A DNA stretch of 64,000 bases, taken from positions 1-64,000 of the forward strand of contig NZ_QYBC01000022.1 in assembly GCF_004137085.1 (NCBI RefSeq), read 5' to 3'. The DNA is from Lichenibacterium ramalinae (lineage in GTDB: Bacteria > Pseudomonadota > Alphaproteobacteria > Rhizobiales > Beijerinckiaceae). The notes beneath the pieces were generated by a model. That model was given only the letters and a program-made list of their open reading frames with translations, was not told the origin of the DNA and did not search any database. This document shows positions 18,380 through 28,274 of the stretch, piece by piece. Both the position numbers and the translations under genes were made by a program. Within the stretch, counting starts at the first letter, position 1. Each line of letters starts with the position of its first letter.

Positions 18380-19492
18380 TCAATGGCCGTGGCGTGCCGG
18401 CCCGGGGTGCAGCACGCCGCCGGTGAGCGGAGCGCCCACGCCCGTCGTGCCCGGGAAGGTGATGGGCAGGCCGCGGCAGGCGCGCACCGCCAGATAGGCG
18501 AAGGCCTGCGCCTCGATGGCGTCGCCGTCCCAGCCCAGCGCGGCGGCCCCGGTGACGCGGCAGGGCAGGCGCCGGGCGAGGCCCGCCATCAGCACGGGGT
18601 TGCGGGCGCCGCCGCCGCAGACCACCAGCACGGCCGGCGTGGCGGGCAGGTGCTCCAGCGCGCGCGCCACGCTGGCGGCGGTGAAGTCCGTCAGCGTCGC
18701 GGCGGCATCCGCGGTCGACAGCGGCGCGACGGCCGCGCGGGACCAGGCGTTGCGGTCGAGCGACTTCGGCGGGCGCGCGTCGAAATAAGGGTGGCGCATC
18801 AGGTCGGCGACGATCGCCGCGTCGATGCGCCCCTGCCCGGCCGCCGCGCCCTCGCCGTCGAAGGCCGCGCCCGTTCGCTCCAGCATGAGGTCGTCGATGA
18901 GCGCGTTGCCCGGCCCCGTGTCGAAGGCCAGCGGGTCGCCGCGCTCCGGCAGGAAGGTGATGTTGCCGACGCCGCCGAGGTTCAGGATCGCCGCCGGAGC
19001 CGCGAGGCCGGCCGAGCGCGCCAGGGCGCGGTGGAACACCGGCACCAGCGGCGCGCCCTGCCCGCCCGCCGCCACGTCGGCGGCGCGGAGGTCGGCCACG
19101 ACGGCGACGCCGCTGGACCGCGCCAGGGCGGCGCCGTCGCCGATCTGCACGGTCAGCCGCCGCTCCGGCCGGTGCAGCACGGTCTGCCCGTGGAAGCCGA
19201 TGACGGCGAGGCCCCGCGCCGCACCGGCGTGGGCGGCGGCGAAGTCGCGCACAGCCGCGGCATGCAGCGCCGTGATGCGGGCCTCGGCCTCGGCGAGGGC
19301 GCCCGGCCGGGCGTCCCGGTCGTCGAGCGTCGCGGCCTCGGCGAGCGCCCGGCGCAGCAGCGCCCGGTCGGGCTCGCCGAAGGGCGCGAACCCGGTCGGC
19401 CCGAAGGCGAGCCGGTCCTCGCCGTCCGTCTCGACGAGGGCGAGGTCGATGCCGTCCATCGACGTCCCGCTCATCAGACCCAGTGCCAGCAT
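18380..19492 (-). CDS. anmK: Anhydro-N-acetylmuramic acid kinase
   Basis: Converts 1,6-anhydro-MurNAc from peptidoglycan turnover to MurNAc-6-phosphate with ATP, part of cell-wall recycling. 370 residues with the hallmark blocks GLMSGTSMDGIDLAL at the N-terminus, GFHGQTVLHRP, NLGGVGNITFLP, DTGPGNALIDDLM and CGGGARNPVLM. GGGAGG stands before the ATG. Divergent from tyrS, which is the common arrangement of these two genes in alphaproteobacteria. Confidence 0.95.
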   Translation of the reverse strand: MLALGLMSGTSMDGIDLALVETDGEDRLAFGPTGFAPFGEPDRALLRRALAEAATLDDRDARPGALAEAEARITALHAAAVRDFAAAHAGAARGLAVIGFHGQTVLHRPERRLTVQIGDGAALARSSGVAVVADLRAADVAAGGQGAPLVPVFHRALARSAGLAAPAAILNLGGVGNITFLPERGDPLAFDTGPGNALIDDLMLERTGAAFDGEGAAAGQGRIDAAIVADLMRHPYFDARPPKSLDRNAWSRAAVAPLSTADAAATLTDFTAASVARALEHLPATPAVLVVCGGGARNPVLMAGLARRLPCRVTGAAALGWDGDAIEAQAFAYLAVRACRGLPITFPGTTGVGAPLTGGVLHPGPARHGH

Positions 19493-19644
19493 CGGACCCC
19501 TCCTCCCAAGCGCGACCAGGGTGCCACCCCATCCTTGCCGGTGCGTGAGCGGGCCAGGGTCGCGGAAGTTGCGCGGGCCCGCAAGACGCCATAGACGGGC
19601 CGCAACGGCCCCGGCCGTCCCGTCCCGAACATCCGAGTGCCCCC

Positions 19645-20916
19645 ATGTCCGCCAGCCCCGAGCAGGCTCAGCCCGCGTCCGACTTCCTCCGGGTGATGCG
19701 CGAGCGCGGCTACGTCCACCAGATGTCGGACGAGGCCGGCATCGACGCCCTGGCCAAGGCGGGCCAGCTCAACACCTACGTGGGCTACGACTGCACGGGC
19801 CCGTCGCTGCACGTCGGGAGCCTCGTCTCCATCATGATGCTGCATTGGCTCCAGGAGACCGGGGCCGGCAAGCCGATCGTGCTCATGGGCGGCGGCACCA
19901 CCCGCGTCGGCGACCCGTCGGGCAAGGACGAGGCGCGCCAGATCCTCACGCTGGAGCAGATCGAGGCCAACAAGGACGGCATCAAGACGAATTTCCAGCG
20001 TCTCGTCCGCTTCGGCGACGCCGCCGCCGACGCCGTGATGGTCGACAATGCCGAATGGCTGACCAAGCTCAACTACATCGACTTCCTGCGCGACGTCGGC
20101 CGCCACTTCTCGGTCAACCGCATGCTGTCGATGGACAGCGTGAAGATGCGGCTCGACCGCGACCAGGAACTGTCGTTCCTCGAATTCAACTACATGTGCC
20201 TGCAGTCCTACGACTTCGTCGAGCTGAACCGGCGCTTCGGCGTTCGCCTGCAGATGGGCGGCTCGGACCAGTGGGGCAACATCGTCACGGGGCTCGACCT
20301 CGGCCGGCGCATGGGGGCGCCCCAGCTCTACGCCCTCACCTGCCCGCTCATCACCACGGCCTCGGGCGCCAAGATGGGCAAGACGGCGGCGGGCGCCATG
20401 TGGCTCAAACCCGACATGCTGAGCCCCTACCTCTACTGGCAGTTCTGGCGCAACACCGAGGACGGCGACGTCGGTCGGTTCCTGCGCCTGTTCACCCTAC
20501 TGCCGATGGACGAGATCCGGCAGCTCGAGGCGCTCGGCGGCGCCGAGATCAACGAGGCCAAGAAGCGCCTCGCCACGGCCGCCACGGCGCTGATGCACGG
20601 CGAGGAGGCGGCCGAGACGGCGGCCGAGACGGCGCGGCTGACCTTCGAGCAGGGCGCCCTGGCCGAGGACCTGCCGAGCGTGGCGATCCCGCACCTCGAG
20701 CTCGAAGCCGGCCTCGGCGTGCTGTCGGCCTTCGCCCGCGCCGGCCTCGTCGCCTCGACCAGCGAGGCGCGCCGCCAGATCAAGGGCGGCGGCCTCAAGG
20801 TCAACGGCGACACCGTGACGAGCGACGCCGCCACGCTGCGGCCGGGCGACGTGGTGGCGGGCGCCATCAAGCTGTCGCTCGGCCGCAAGAAGCACGTGCT
20901 GCTCAAGCCCGAGTGA
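19645..20916 (+). CDS. tyrS: Tyrosine--tRNA ligase
   Basis: Class I synthetase, 423 residues, bacterial TyrRS type. The HIGH-type motif is in [12 protein letters not shown], the tyrosine-binding block [17 protein letters not shown] and [17 protein letters not shown] are intact, and the KMSKS equivalent is [10 protein letters not shown]. The C-terminal S4 RNA-binding domain starts near [17 protein letters not shown]. Everything expected is present and the length is normal. A weak GC-rich stem follows the stop before the convergent AsmA-like gene. Confidence 0.96.
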   Translation: MSASPEQAQPASDFLRVMRERGYVHQMSDEAGIDALAKAGQLNTYVGYDCTGPSLHVGSLVSIMMLHWLQETGAGKPIVLMGGGTTRVGDPSGKDEARQILTLEQIEANKDGIKTNFQRLVRFGDAAADAVMVDNAEWLTKLNYIDFLRDVGRHFSVNRMLSMDSVKMRLDRDQELSFLEFNYMCLQSYDFVELNRRFGVRLQMGGSDQWGNIVTGLDLGRRMGAPQLYALTCPLITTASGAKMGKTAAGAMWLKPDMLSPYLYWQFWRNTEDGDVGRFLRLFTLLPMDEIRQLEALGGAEINEAKKRLATAATALMHGEEAAETAAETARLTFEQGALAEDLPSVAIPHLELEAGLGVLSAFARAGLVASTSEARRQIKGGGLKVNGDTVTSDAATLRPGDVVAGAIKLSLGRKKHVLLKPE

Positions 20917-20964
20917 GGCGAGCCCCGCGGCGGAGGCCGGGACGGGCGTCCGTCCTGGCTGACG

Positions 20965-23900
20965 TCAATCCTGGCCGAGGTGGAGCGGGTCCAGCGCGCC
21001 GGCGCCGGTCTGGGCCGATCCGGTCTGGGCCGAGCCGTCGAAGGCTCCGAAGATCTGGCGCAGGAAGCCCGGCGCCAGGACCGACAGCGGGTTGACGTTG
21101 AGCACCGGGTTGGCGGCCGAGCCGGTGATGCGGTAGCTGAGGCCCACCAAACCCTCGTGCCGCCCGCCGCCGAGCAGCGGTCCCAGCACGGGCAGTTGCG
21201 AGAACAGGTTGTTGACGCCGAACAGCGGCACGAAGGTGCCCGACAGGTTCACCTGGTCGCGGCTGAAATCCACCGTCCCCCCCACCGTCGCGCCGAGCGT
21301 CGGCCCGAACATCGAGCCGTCGCGCACCTCGACGATGTTGCCGGTCTTGGTGAAGGTGGCTTCGAGCTTGCGGAACGACATGGCGGAGGGGTCGAAGGGC
21401 TGGGCATCGGCGCCGCCCCCGGCACCCTCCTCGCGCTTCTGGCTGGCGAGGCCCTCCACGGCGAGCTTGCGGATCGCCGGGTCCTCCCGCACCGTGAAGT
21501 CGTGCACGGTGGCGTAGCCGTCGAGGCGCGACCCCTGCACCACCAGGTTGGCGTCGAGCCGTCCTCCTGCCATGCGCCGATAAAGGTCCATGAAAAGCAG
21601 GCTCGCCCCGGCATCCCCGGCGTGGATCACGAAATGCGGCGCGCCGTCCATCGCCGTGGTCGCGATGGTGAGGGGCTGGCGGCCGAGCCGCCCCGACAGC
21701 GTCATGCGTCGCACCTGTCCGGCGCGGCGCAGCAGGTGGAACTCCGCCCCCGTCACCGCCTGGCTGTTCTGACCCGTCAGGATGGTGCTGTGCAGCTCGA
21801 GGTCGAGCGCGCCCTTGCCGGCGGGCTCGGCGGCGCCCGTGCTGGGCGCCGACAGCCATTTGAGGAAGGGGCGGGCGTCGAGGTTGGCGCCGCGGGCCAC
21901 GACCTTCAGCAGGTCCCCGCTCTGCTGAACGTCGACGCGCATGTCGTCGCCCGGCGACAGCTTGACCTGGGCGAGCTTCGCGGACGCGAAGTCCCCCTCG
22001 CGGTCGAGCTCGACCGACCCGCGCAGCGTCGCCCCGCCGCCCTCGAAGGCGATGTTGTCCAGCGTCACGCCGCCGTCCCGTTGCACGACGTTCAGCGTCG
22101 CCCGGGCCGGCCGTCCCGCGGGCTTGGCAAAGCCCGGCACCAGGCCCTCGATGGCGGCGCGGCCGAGGTCGAGGTCCACGGAGGCCCGTGCCTTGTCGCC
22201 GGACGCGAGCGTGCTGGTGATCCGGGCCGAGACCGGGCCCTTCAGCCCGGGGTTGGCCAAGCCGGCCCTGGCGCGGGCGGCCTCGTCCAGCGTCAGGGCG
22301 ATGACGGCCTCGCCGGCGCCGGACGGCGGCCTGTGCAGTTCGATCGTGGTGGCGGCGCCGTAGATGCGCCCCTCTCCCTTGACGCGGAGGCCCGCCTTCG
22401 GGTCGGCGTCGAGCCTGACGGTCGCGTCCGAGAGCCCTTCCTTGCCGATCAGCTTGTCGAGGGCGAAGCCCGTGGCGGTGGCGGCGGCCGACACAACGGC
22501 GCTGCCGGGCGGGACGTCCTTGCCGATGAGAAAGCCGACGCCGAGGTGGCCGTCGACCTGGCCGTGCACCGCCGTCGGGTCGAACGGCATGTCGGCGTAG
22601 GGCTTCAGGGCGTCGCGCGACAGCAGGTCCGCCAGCGTGTCCACCCCGCCCTGGATATGGGCCTCGACGGTGGCGGGTGTCGGCTTCGGGTCGTTGTCGG
22701 GCACCTTGAAGGTGCCGTCCGCCAGGATGAGGCGCCGGCCGGGGCTCACGTCCATGGCGCCGTGCTGCACCTGCATGTCGAAGGTGTGACCCGTCACCAC
22801 GCCGGTCGCGGCGACGTCGATCAGCGGCGGCACGCCGTTCATGAAGGCGAGCGCGAGGTTCGACACGGTGAAATCGACCCGGACGTGGTCGTCCGCCACG
22901 GAGCGCTCGGCCCGCATCAGGGCGAGGTCGTTGGCGTCGAAGTTCCCCGTCACGCTGCCGCTTTCGACCGTGCCGCCCTTGAGGTTGGCGAGGAGCCAGG
23001 CCCGGACCGGCGCCGACATGAAGCTCGGCCACAGACGCACCACCGTCGGCGCCGGCATGTGCCGCACGCCCGCCGTGGTCCGGACCTTGACGCCGCCCGG
23101 CCCGTTCTGGACGTCGGCCGTCGCCGTGAAGTCCACCTCCGGCCCGGTGACCTCGGCGCGGTCCAGCACGAACCGGTGCTCGGCGGGAAGGACGTGGAAG
23201 GCGAAGCCGCCGTGGGCGATGCGGATCGGCCGCTCTCCGGGCCGCTCGGGCGGGAAGCTGCCCGACATGTCGACGCGGCCGGCCCAGGGATCTCCCAGCG
23301 CATGGGGCAGGTCGACGTGGCCGGTGAAGGCGAAATCCGTGGTGGGGCCCCGCATCTCGGTGCGGTCGATCTCGACGCCGTTCGTCGTGCGGTCGAGGTG
23401 GAACCCGCCCGCGAGGGCGTCGATCAGCATCGGCTCGTGATCCGGGTCGTCGAGCCTGAAGTAGCCGGCGCCGAGCGAGAAGGTGCCCTTGGCGGTGTCG
23501 ATCTGGCCGTCGGGGCCGAGACGCAGGGCGACCCGCGCCGACACCGGCATGTCGAAGTCGAAGCCGAGGCTCTTCAGGCCGCCCGCCAGCGTGATCTCGT
23601 CGAGCGACAGGTTGCCGGCCTGGACCGTCAGGAGCTTGCCGCCGTCGGGCTGCACGGCGGCCCGGGCTTCGAGGGTCCAACGGCCGGCGGGCCCGTCGGC
23701 CGCGACCGTCAGCACGGGCTCGCCCTCCGGGCCGCGCAGAAAGCTCAGCGCCGTGTTCTTGAACACCGTCGTGGTGCCGTGGATGCGGTCGTCGAGCACC
23801 AGCCGCCCCGTCACGCTCACGCGTTCGAGCGTGTCGAGCGCGCTGTCGGGCGCCGTCGCGACGTCCACCAGCGACCGCATGGCGGCCGACAGGGCGCGCA

Positions 23901-24594
23901 GGGCGCCGTTGCCGGGCCGGGCCGGGTCTCCGGCGGCGGGTGAGACCGACCCCACGGCCTCGGGGGCCGGGACGGCGGCTTGAAGCGCGTTGGGCGTCGG
24001 CGAGGTGGGCGCCGGCGCGGCCGCCTCGGTCGTGGCCGAGAGGGCGCGGGCCAGCGGCACCGCGGCTTCGCCGGCACCGGCCGAGATGGCCACCTGGCCG
24101 TCGGTGCGGATCACGAGCCGGAGGTCGACGTCGTGGATGTCGAGCCGCGTCGGGGCGATGCGGCCGACCATCAGCGCCATGGGATCCACCGCGATGGCGG
24201 CACTCGGGGCCGAGACGATCGGTCGCGCCGACGCGTCCGACACGGACAGGGCGTGGATGGTCAGCGCGGGCCCGTGATCGGTGGCCTCGATGGCGGTGTC
24301 GGCGAGGTCGAACCGGTAGCCGTGGCCCACGCGGGCGTCGAGTGCCGCGACGATCTGCGGCTTCAGGTCGAAGCCGATGGGCCCCTGCCGCAGCTTGATG
24401 AACAGGCCTGCCGCCAGCAGAGCCACGAGGAAACCCACGCTGACGACGAAGCCCGTGAGGGCGACCGCGGCGCGGCGCAGGCCCGTGCGGCGTCGAGGCG
24501 GTCGGCGCAGCAGGTGCCGCATGCACAGGGCATCGACGGGCTCGTCGGGCGGAAGGTCGCCCGGGGGAGATCCGTGACGCGAAGAATCGTGCAT
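20965..24594 (-). CDS. AsmA/YhdP-like envelope protein (DUF3971)
   Basis: A 1209-residue protein with one transmembrane helix near the N-terminus (about residues 38-64, AAVALTGFVVSVGFLVALLAAG) and a very long beta-rich periplasmic part. The DUF3971 region (for example VRAWLLANLKGG and TVESGSVTGNFDANDL) and the C-terminal AsmA-like block (NIVEVRDGSMFGPTLGATVG, YRITGSAANPVLNVNPLSVL) mark it as a member of the AsmA-like/YhdP family, bridge-like proteins thought to carry phospholipids to the outer membrane. The start is placed at the ATG before HDSSRHGS. No strong ribosome site is seen, and upstream sequence overlaps the promoter region of the divergent bcp. Confidence 0.85.
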   Translation of the reverse strand: MHDSSRHGSPPGDLPPDEPVDALCMRHLLRRPPRRRTGLRRAAVALTGFVVSVGFLVALLAAGLFIKLRQGPIGFDLKPQIVAALDARVGHGYRFDLADTAIEATDHGPALTIHALSVSDASARPIVSAPSAAIAVDPMALMVGRIAPTRLDIHDVDLRLVIRTDGQVAISAGAGEAAVPLARALSATTEAAAPAPTSPTPNALQAAVPAPEAVGSVSPAAGDPARPGNGALRALSAAMRSLVDVATAPDSALDTLERVSVTGRLVLDDRIHGTTTVFKNTALSFLRGPEGEPVLTVAADGPAGRWTLEARAAVQPDGGKLLTVQAGNLSLDEITLAGGLKSLGFDFDMPVSARVALRLGPDGQIDTAKGTFSLGAGYFRLDDPDHEPMLIDALAGGFHLDRTTNGVEIDRTEMRGPTTDFAFTGHVDLPHALGDPWAGRVDMSGSFPPERPGERPIRIAHGGFAFHVLPAEHRFVLDRAEVTGPEVDFTATADVQNGPGGVKVRTTAGVRHMPAPTVVRLWPSFMSAPVRAWLLANLKGGTVESGSVTGNFDANDLALMRAERSVADDHVRVDFTVSNLALAFMNGVPPLIDVAATGVVTGHTFDMQVQHGAMDVSPGRRLILADGTFKVPDNDPKPTPATVEAHIQGGVDTLADLLSRDALKPYADMPFDPTAVHGQVDGHLGVGFLIGKDVPPGSAVVSAAATATGFALDKLIGKEGLSDATVRLDADPKAGLRVKGEGRIYGAATTIELHRPPSGAGEAVIALTLDEAARARAGLANPGLKGPVSARITSTLASGDKARASVDLDLGRAAIEGLVPGFAKPAGRPARATLNVVQRDGGVTLDNIAFEGGGATLRGSVELDREGDFASAKLAQVKLSPGDDMRVDVQQSGDLLKVVARGANLDARPFLKWLSAPSTGAAEPAGKGALDLELHSTILTGQNSQAVTGAEFHLLRRAGQVRRMTLSGRLGRQPLTIATTAMDGAPHFVIHAGDAGASLLFMDLYRRMAGGRLDANLVVQGSRLDGYATVHDFTVREDPAIRKLAVEGLASQKREEGAGGGADAQPFDPSAMSFRKLEATFTKTGNIVEVRDGSMFGPTLGATVGGTVDFSRDQVNLSGTFVPLFGVNNLFSQLPVLGPLLGGGRHEGLVGLSYRITGSAANPVLNVNPLSVLAPGFLRQIFGAFDGSAQTGSAQTGAGALDPLHLGQD

Positions 24595-24722
24595 TGCGGC
24601 CAAGCCGTCAGGCTCCCTGGATTGACGGGCAGGCTGCTTCCAACCACCGTTGCCGCCACAGGCCGATCCGGCCGGCAGCCGCCACAAGCCATCGGCTCCC
24701 AATGGGACGAAAGGAAGACGTC

Positions 24723-25199
24723 ATGGCCGATCCTCTGCAGACCGGCGCACCCGCGCCAGCATTTCGGTTGCCGCGGGACGGCGGGAGCGACCTCACTCTG
24801 GCGGACTATGCCGGCAAGGCCCTGGTGCTTTATTTCTACCCCAAGGACGATACCAGCGGCTGCACCCGGCAGGCGACGGACTTCAACGCTCTCATCCCGG
24901 CCTTTCGCGACGCTGGAGCGGAGATCCTGGGCATCTCGCCCGACTCGGACCGGAGCCACGATGCCTTCAAGGCCAAGCACAAGCTCGAGCTGACCCTCGG
25001 CGCCGACGAGACCAAGGCGGTCTGCGAAGCCTATGGGGTGTGGCAGGAGAAGAGCATGTACGGCCGCAAGTACATGGGTGTCGAGCGCACCACCGTTCTG
25101 ATCGGGCCCGACGGCCGCGTCGCCGAGATCTGGCCCAAGGTGTCGGTGAAGGGCCATGCCGAGGCGGTCCTCGCCGCAGTGCAGTCCCTTCCCCGCTGA
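24723..25199 (+). CDS. bcp: Thioredoxin-dependent peroxiredoxin, Bcp/PrxQ type
   Basis: A 158-residue thiol peroxidase reducing hydrogen and organic peroxides. The peroxidatic Cys47 lies in YFYPKDDTSGCTRQATDF. The usual resolving Cys five residues on is Thr52; another Cys is at 101 in AVCEAYGVW. It is thus either a 1-Cys enzyme or uses Cys101. The VW-EKSMYGRKYMGVERTT block is typical of Bcp. GGAAG precedes the ATG at 24723; the frame is open upstream but not homologous. Confidence 0.92.
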   Translation: MADPLQTGAPAPAFRLPRDGGSDLTLADYAGKALVLYFYPKDDTSGCTRQATDFNALIPAFRDAGAEILGISPDSDRSHDAFKAKHKLELTLGADETKAVCEAYGVWQEKSMYGRKYMGVERTTVLIGPDGRVAEIWPKVSVKGHAEAVLAAVQSLPR

Positions 25200-25321
25200 C
25201 CGACGCCGCGCCTGATCGGCGCCGTGCCGGACCGGCGGCGGTGACGGTCCATTAACCGCGTTTCGATTAACTCCCTCCGTCGCGGCGGCCTCTCGCAGGC
25301 GTGGCATGGGAGTGGATCGAC

Positions 25322-26650
25322 ATGCCAGGCCATCAGCTCTCTTCGTCCGAAGCCCTGCCGCGCAGCCATTATTTCCTCACCGTGTCGCGCGGCACGGCCA
25401 TGCGGACGGTGGCGGTGCGGGCCCCGCTGGCGCAGGTGATCGCGCTGGTCCTGCCGCTGCTGCTCCTCGTCGGCATCGGATGCGGCCTCTACCTCGCCTT
25501 CCACGACGACCTCGTGGCCGGGCTGATGCGGCGCGAAAGCGCCATGCAATATGCCTATGAGGACAGGATCGAGGCGCTCCGCCAGGACCTGGCCCGCCAG
25601 GGCGAACGGGCCCGCGCCGACCAGGCGCGGCTCGACGCGCGCGTGCACGACCTTTTCACCCGCGAGGCCCGTCTGGAAGGACACGGCGCCGTGGTCGCCG
25701 GGCTCGCGGGCGAACAGGCCGGGCCGGTCGCCCGCCCTGCCCTGCCGGTGGAGATCACCGGCCGCATCGCGACCTCGCCCGTCTCGGCCTTGCCGGCCTC
25801 GGCCTTGGGCTATGCCGCGTCCGACAAGCCTCACCCGATGCGCGACCTGCCCGTGGCGGGGCCCGCCGACCCGGCCCGCAGCCAGCTCCGATTCGAGGAC
25901 CACGCGTCCCTGCTCGACGACGCGCATGTGCCGCTCGCGGACCGGCTCGGTGCCGCCGAACTGTCGCTCGACCGCGTGGAACGCGCCCAGGCCGACACGC
26001 TGGCCCGCGTGGGCGCCGCCGCGCAGCGCCGCTCCGCGCGCAGCCGGTCGCTGATCGAGGAGGCGGGCCTGTCGCCCGAGAGGTTCCTGCCGAAGGCGGC
26101 GCCGGCAGCCGTCGGCGGGCCCTTCGTGCCGCTGCCGGCGGAGCCGGACGGCGCCTTCCTGCGCGTTGTCGCGGACCTACGCGGCGCCCTCGCCACCGCG
26201 GTGGCCCTCGACGCCGCCGTGGGCCGCGCGCCGCTGGCGGCGCCGCTGCTGGGCCGCATGGAAGTCACCTCCCCGTTCGGCGCCAGGACCGACCCGTTCC
26301 TCGGCCGACCGGCCCTGCACACGGGCGTGGACCTCCGGGAAGGCTACGGCACGGACATCCGGGCGACGGGTGCCGGGCGCGTGGTCTTCGCCGGCACCGC
26401 CGGCGGCTATGGCAACATGGTGGAGGTGGACCACGGCCACGGTCTCGCGACGCGCTACGCCCACATGGGCGGCATCGCCGTGACCGAAGGCCAGGCGGTG
26501 GCGCGGGGCAGCCTGCTTGGCATCGTCGGCGCCACGGGCCGGGCTACGGGACCGCACCTGCATTACGAGGTGAGGATCGACGGGGAGCCTGTCGACCCGA
26601 CGCGCTTCCTGGCCAGCGCCGACCGCCTCGCCGGGCTCGCCGCGCCGTGA
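25322..26650 (+). CDS. M23-family peptidoglycan peptidase
   Basis: A 442-residue membrane-anchored protein of the LytM/NlpD type. One helix near the N-terminus (about 37-60, VIALVLPLLLLVGIGCGLYL), then a periplasmic coiled coil (YEDRIEALRQDLARQG onward) and a Pro/Ala-rich linker. The C-terminal ~115 residues are the M23 domain: TSPFGARTDPF, HTGVDLREGYG (zinc His and Asp), YAHM and the HLHYEVR motif. Zinc ligands are all there, so it is likely an active D,D-endopeptidase in cell separation or wall remodelling. The ATG at 25322 with GGAGTGG upstream is favoured over the GTG at 25301. Confidence 0.88.
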   Translation: MPGHQLSSSEALPRSHYFLTVSRGTAMRTVAVRAPLAQVIALVLPLLLLVGIGCGLYLAFHDDLVAGLMRRESAMQYAYEDRIEALRQDLARQGERARADQARLDARVHDLFTREARLEGHGAVVAGLAGEQAGPVARPALPVEITGRIATSPVSALPASALGYAASDKPHPMRDLPVAGPADPARSQLRFEDHASLLDDAHVPLADRLGAAELSLDRVERAQADTLARVGAAAQRRSARSRSLIEEAGLSPERFLPKAAPAAVGGPFVPLPAEPDGAFLRVVADLRGALATAVALDAAVGRAPLAAPLLGRMEVTSPFGARTDPFLGRPALHTGVDLREGYGTDIRATGAGRVVFAGTAGGYGNMVEVDHGHGLATRYAHMGGIAVTEGQAVARGSLLGIVGATGRATGPHLHYEVRIDGEPVDPTRFLASADRLAGLAAP

Positions 26651-26768
26651 CCCCTGGCGGCGCTTTTCGGGCGCCGGGACGCCTTGCGGCGGCACATCCG
26701 TGCCACACCGATGCTGAATCGCACCGAAGCGACAGGGAGACGACAGGGAAGCGAGGAACATGCAGGTT

Positions 26769-26796
26769 TTGCGATACTTCTCTCGATGAGCATAAT
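26769..26796 (+). promoter_or_regulatory. Possible promoter of the patatin gene
   Basis: TTGCGA (26769-26774) and CATAAT (26791-26796) with a 16-base spacer, ~64 bases before the start codon, in a locally AT-rich patch. Confidence 0.45.
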
Positions 26797-26859
26797 CCGG
26801 TGCGGTCGGAGCCCGTCTGTCAGGGGCGGCCGCAACGGGTCACCGGGGTTGTCGAATCC

Positions 26860-28071
26860 ATGTCCAGAACCAAGAGCGCGTTGATCTGCGGTGCCGCCGC
26901 CCTCGGCCTGTCGGTCGGCGGCTGTGCGTCGACGACGCCGCGTATCCCCTACACGCTCGCGGAAGGCCAGGCGGCCGACGTGCCCGGCATGCCGGCCGAC
27001 GTGCGCTTCTACGCGGATTCCCCGGCTTTCGTGTACGAGCGGTTCCGCCAGGGCGTCGTCGCCCAGGCCCAGGCGCGGCACGAGCCCGTGACCTATCTGG
27101 CGCTGTCGAGCGGCGGTTCGGACGGCGCCTTCGGGGCGGGCTTCCTGAAAGGCCTGAGCGAGTCGCACCAGCGCCCGCAGTTCACGATCGTCTCGGGCAT
27201 CAGCACCGGCGCCCTCATGGCGCCCTTCGTGTTCCTGGGCCAGGGTTACGACGGCACGCTGCAGGACCTCTACACCAACGGCTACGCCTCGGCCCTGGTC
27301 AAGGACGTGAGCGTCCTCAATGCCGTCGTCGGCAACGCCTTCGTGGACAGCGACAAGCTCGGCAAGTTCATCGCCCGCTACATCGACCAGGGCATTCTCG
27401 ACGCCGTGGCGGCCGAACACCGCAAGGGCCGCCGCCTGATCGTGGTGACCACCAACATCGACCAGCAGCGGTCCGTGATCTGGAACATGGGCGCGATCGC
27501 GGACTCGCACGCGCCGAACGCGCTCTCGCTGTTCCGCCAGGTGCTGGCGGCCTCGGCTTCGATCCCGGCCCTGTTCCCGCCGCGGCTGATCGAGGTCGAG
27601 AGCGGCGGCCGCAAGTTCCAGGAGATGCATGTCGACGGCGCCACGGTTCGCCAGGTCTACGTGGCGCCGGACGAGCTGATCTTCGGCGGCAAGTCCGCCG
27701 GGCCGAGCCCCGTCAAGGACCTCTACATCCTGGTCAACAACAAGATCGACCCGTCCTTCCAGGTCGTCGAGAACAACACCGTCTCGCTCGCGGCGCGGGG
27801 GCTGTCGACGATCCTGAAGCGCGAAGGACGCAGCAACGTCCTCAGCTCCTACGCCTATGCGACGTCGCACGGCATGGGCTACCACATCGCCTTCATCGAT
27901 GCCGACGCGCCCGAGGCACCCTCGACGGATGCGGCGGAGCAGTTCAGCACCGAATACATGACGACGCTGTTCGCGCGCGGCGAAGCGAAGGGGCGCAGGA
28001 CCGGGCCCTGGCTGTCGCACCCGCCGCTCTCGACCGACCCGGCCGGCCACGACCTGGCGGCATCGCGCTAG
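26860..28071 (+). CDS. Patatin-like phospholipase lipoprotein
   Basis: A 403-residue lipoprotein with a serine-aspartate hydrolase domain. The signal peptide ends in a lipobox with Cys22 (LSVGGC). The patatin catalytic elements are present: oxyanion loop LSSGGSDGAFGAGFL, nucleophile Ser115 in SGISTGAL (GxSxG) and Asp259 in VDGATV. So an active lipid acyl hydrolase at the envelope is likely. Residue +2 after the Cys is Ala, so sorting to the outer membrane is the default expectation. The gene stands alone, with a likely promoter upstream and a bidirectional terminator beyond the stop. Confidence 0.87.
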   Translation: MSRTKSALICGAAALGLSVGGCASTTPRIPYTLAEGQAADVPGMPADVRFYADSPAFVYERFRQGVVAQAQARHEPVTYLALSSGGSDGAFGAGFLKGLSESHQRPQFTIVSGISTGALMAPFVFLGQGYDGTLQDLYTNGYASALVKDVSVLNAVVGNAFVDSDKLGKFIARYIDQGILDAVAAEHRKGRRLIVVTTNIDQQRSVIWNMGAIADSHAPNALSLFRQVLAASASIPALFPPRLIEVESGGRKFQEMHVDGATVRQVYVAPDELIFGGKSAGPSPVKDLYILVNNKIDPSFQVVENNTVSLAARGLSTILKREGRSNVLSSYAYATSHGMGYHIAFIDADAPEAPSTDAAEQFSTEYMTTLFARGEAKGRRTGPWLSHPPLSTDPAGHDLAASR

Positions 28072-28208
28072 AGCGCTTCCGCCTTCGGCGGATCCGCTCC
28101 GACCTCGATTCGAGAGCAGTCCCATCGGCTCGGGATCGCCAAGGCGGTTCCGCGAAACGCGGTTCCGAGCAGGCCGACACGGCTCGAGGCGGGATGCCGG
28201 TTCAAAAC

Positions 28209-28240
28209 AAAGCGGCGGCCCCGGGGGCCGCCGCTTTTTT
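28209..28240. terminator. Bidirectional intrinsic terminator
   Basis: AAAGCGGCGGCC (28209-28220) pairs with GGCCGCCGCTTT (28226-28237), followed by a run of six T (28235-28240) on the + strand; the opposite strand has TTTGTTTT after the stem. It separates the converging patatin and prfB genes. Confidence 0.85.
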
Positions 28241-28274
28241 CATGGTGGGAATGCCACTCGCGCGGCCTCACCCG

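Noticed and set aside
20980-23943. A 987-codon + strand open frame opposite the AsmA-like gene
   Set aside because: No recognisable domain; the opposite strand encodes a coherent DUF3971/AsmA protein with a membrane helix.
25247-25272. Two TTAA sites (TTAACC ... ATTAAC) before the M23 peptidase gene as a CtrA box
   Set aside because: Spacing is 11 bases, not the canonical 7, and I see no other support.
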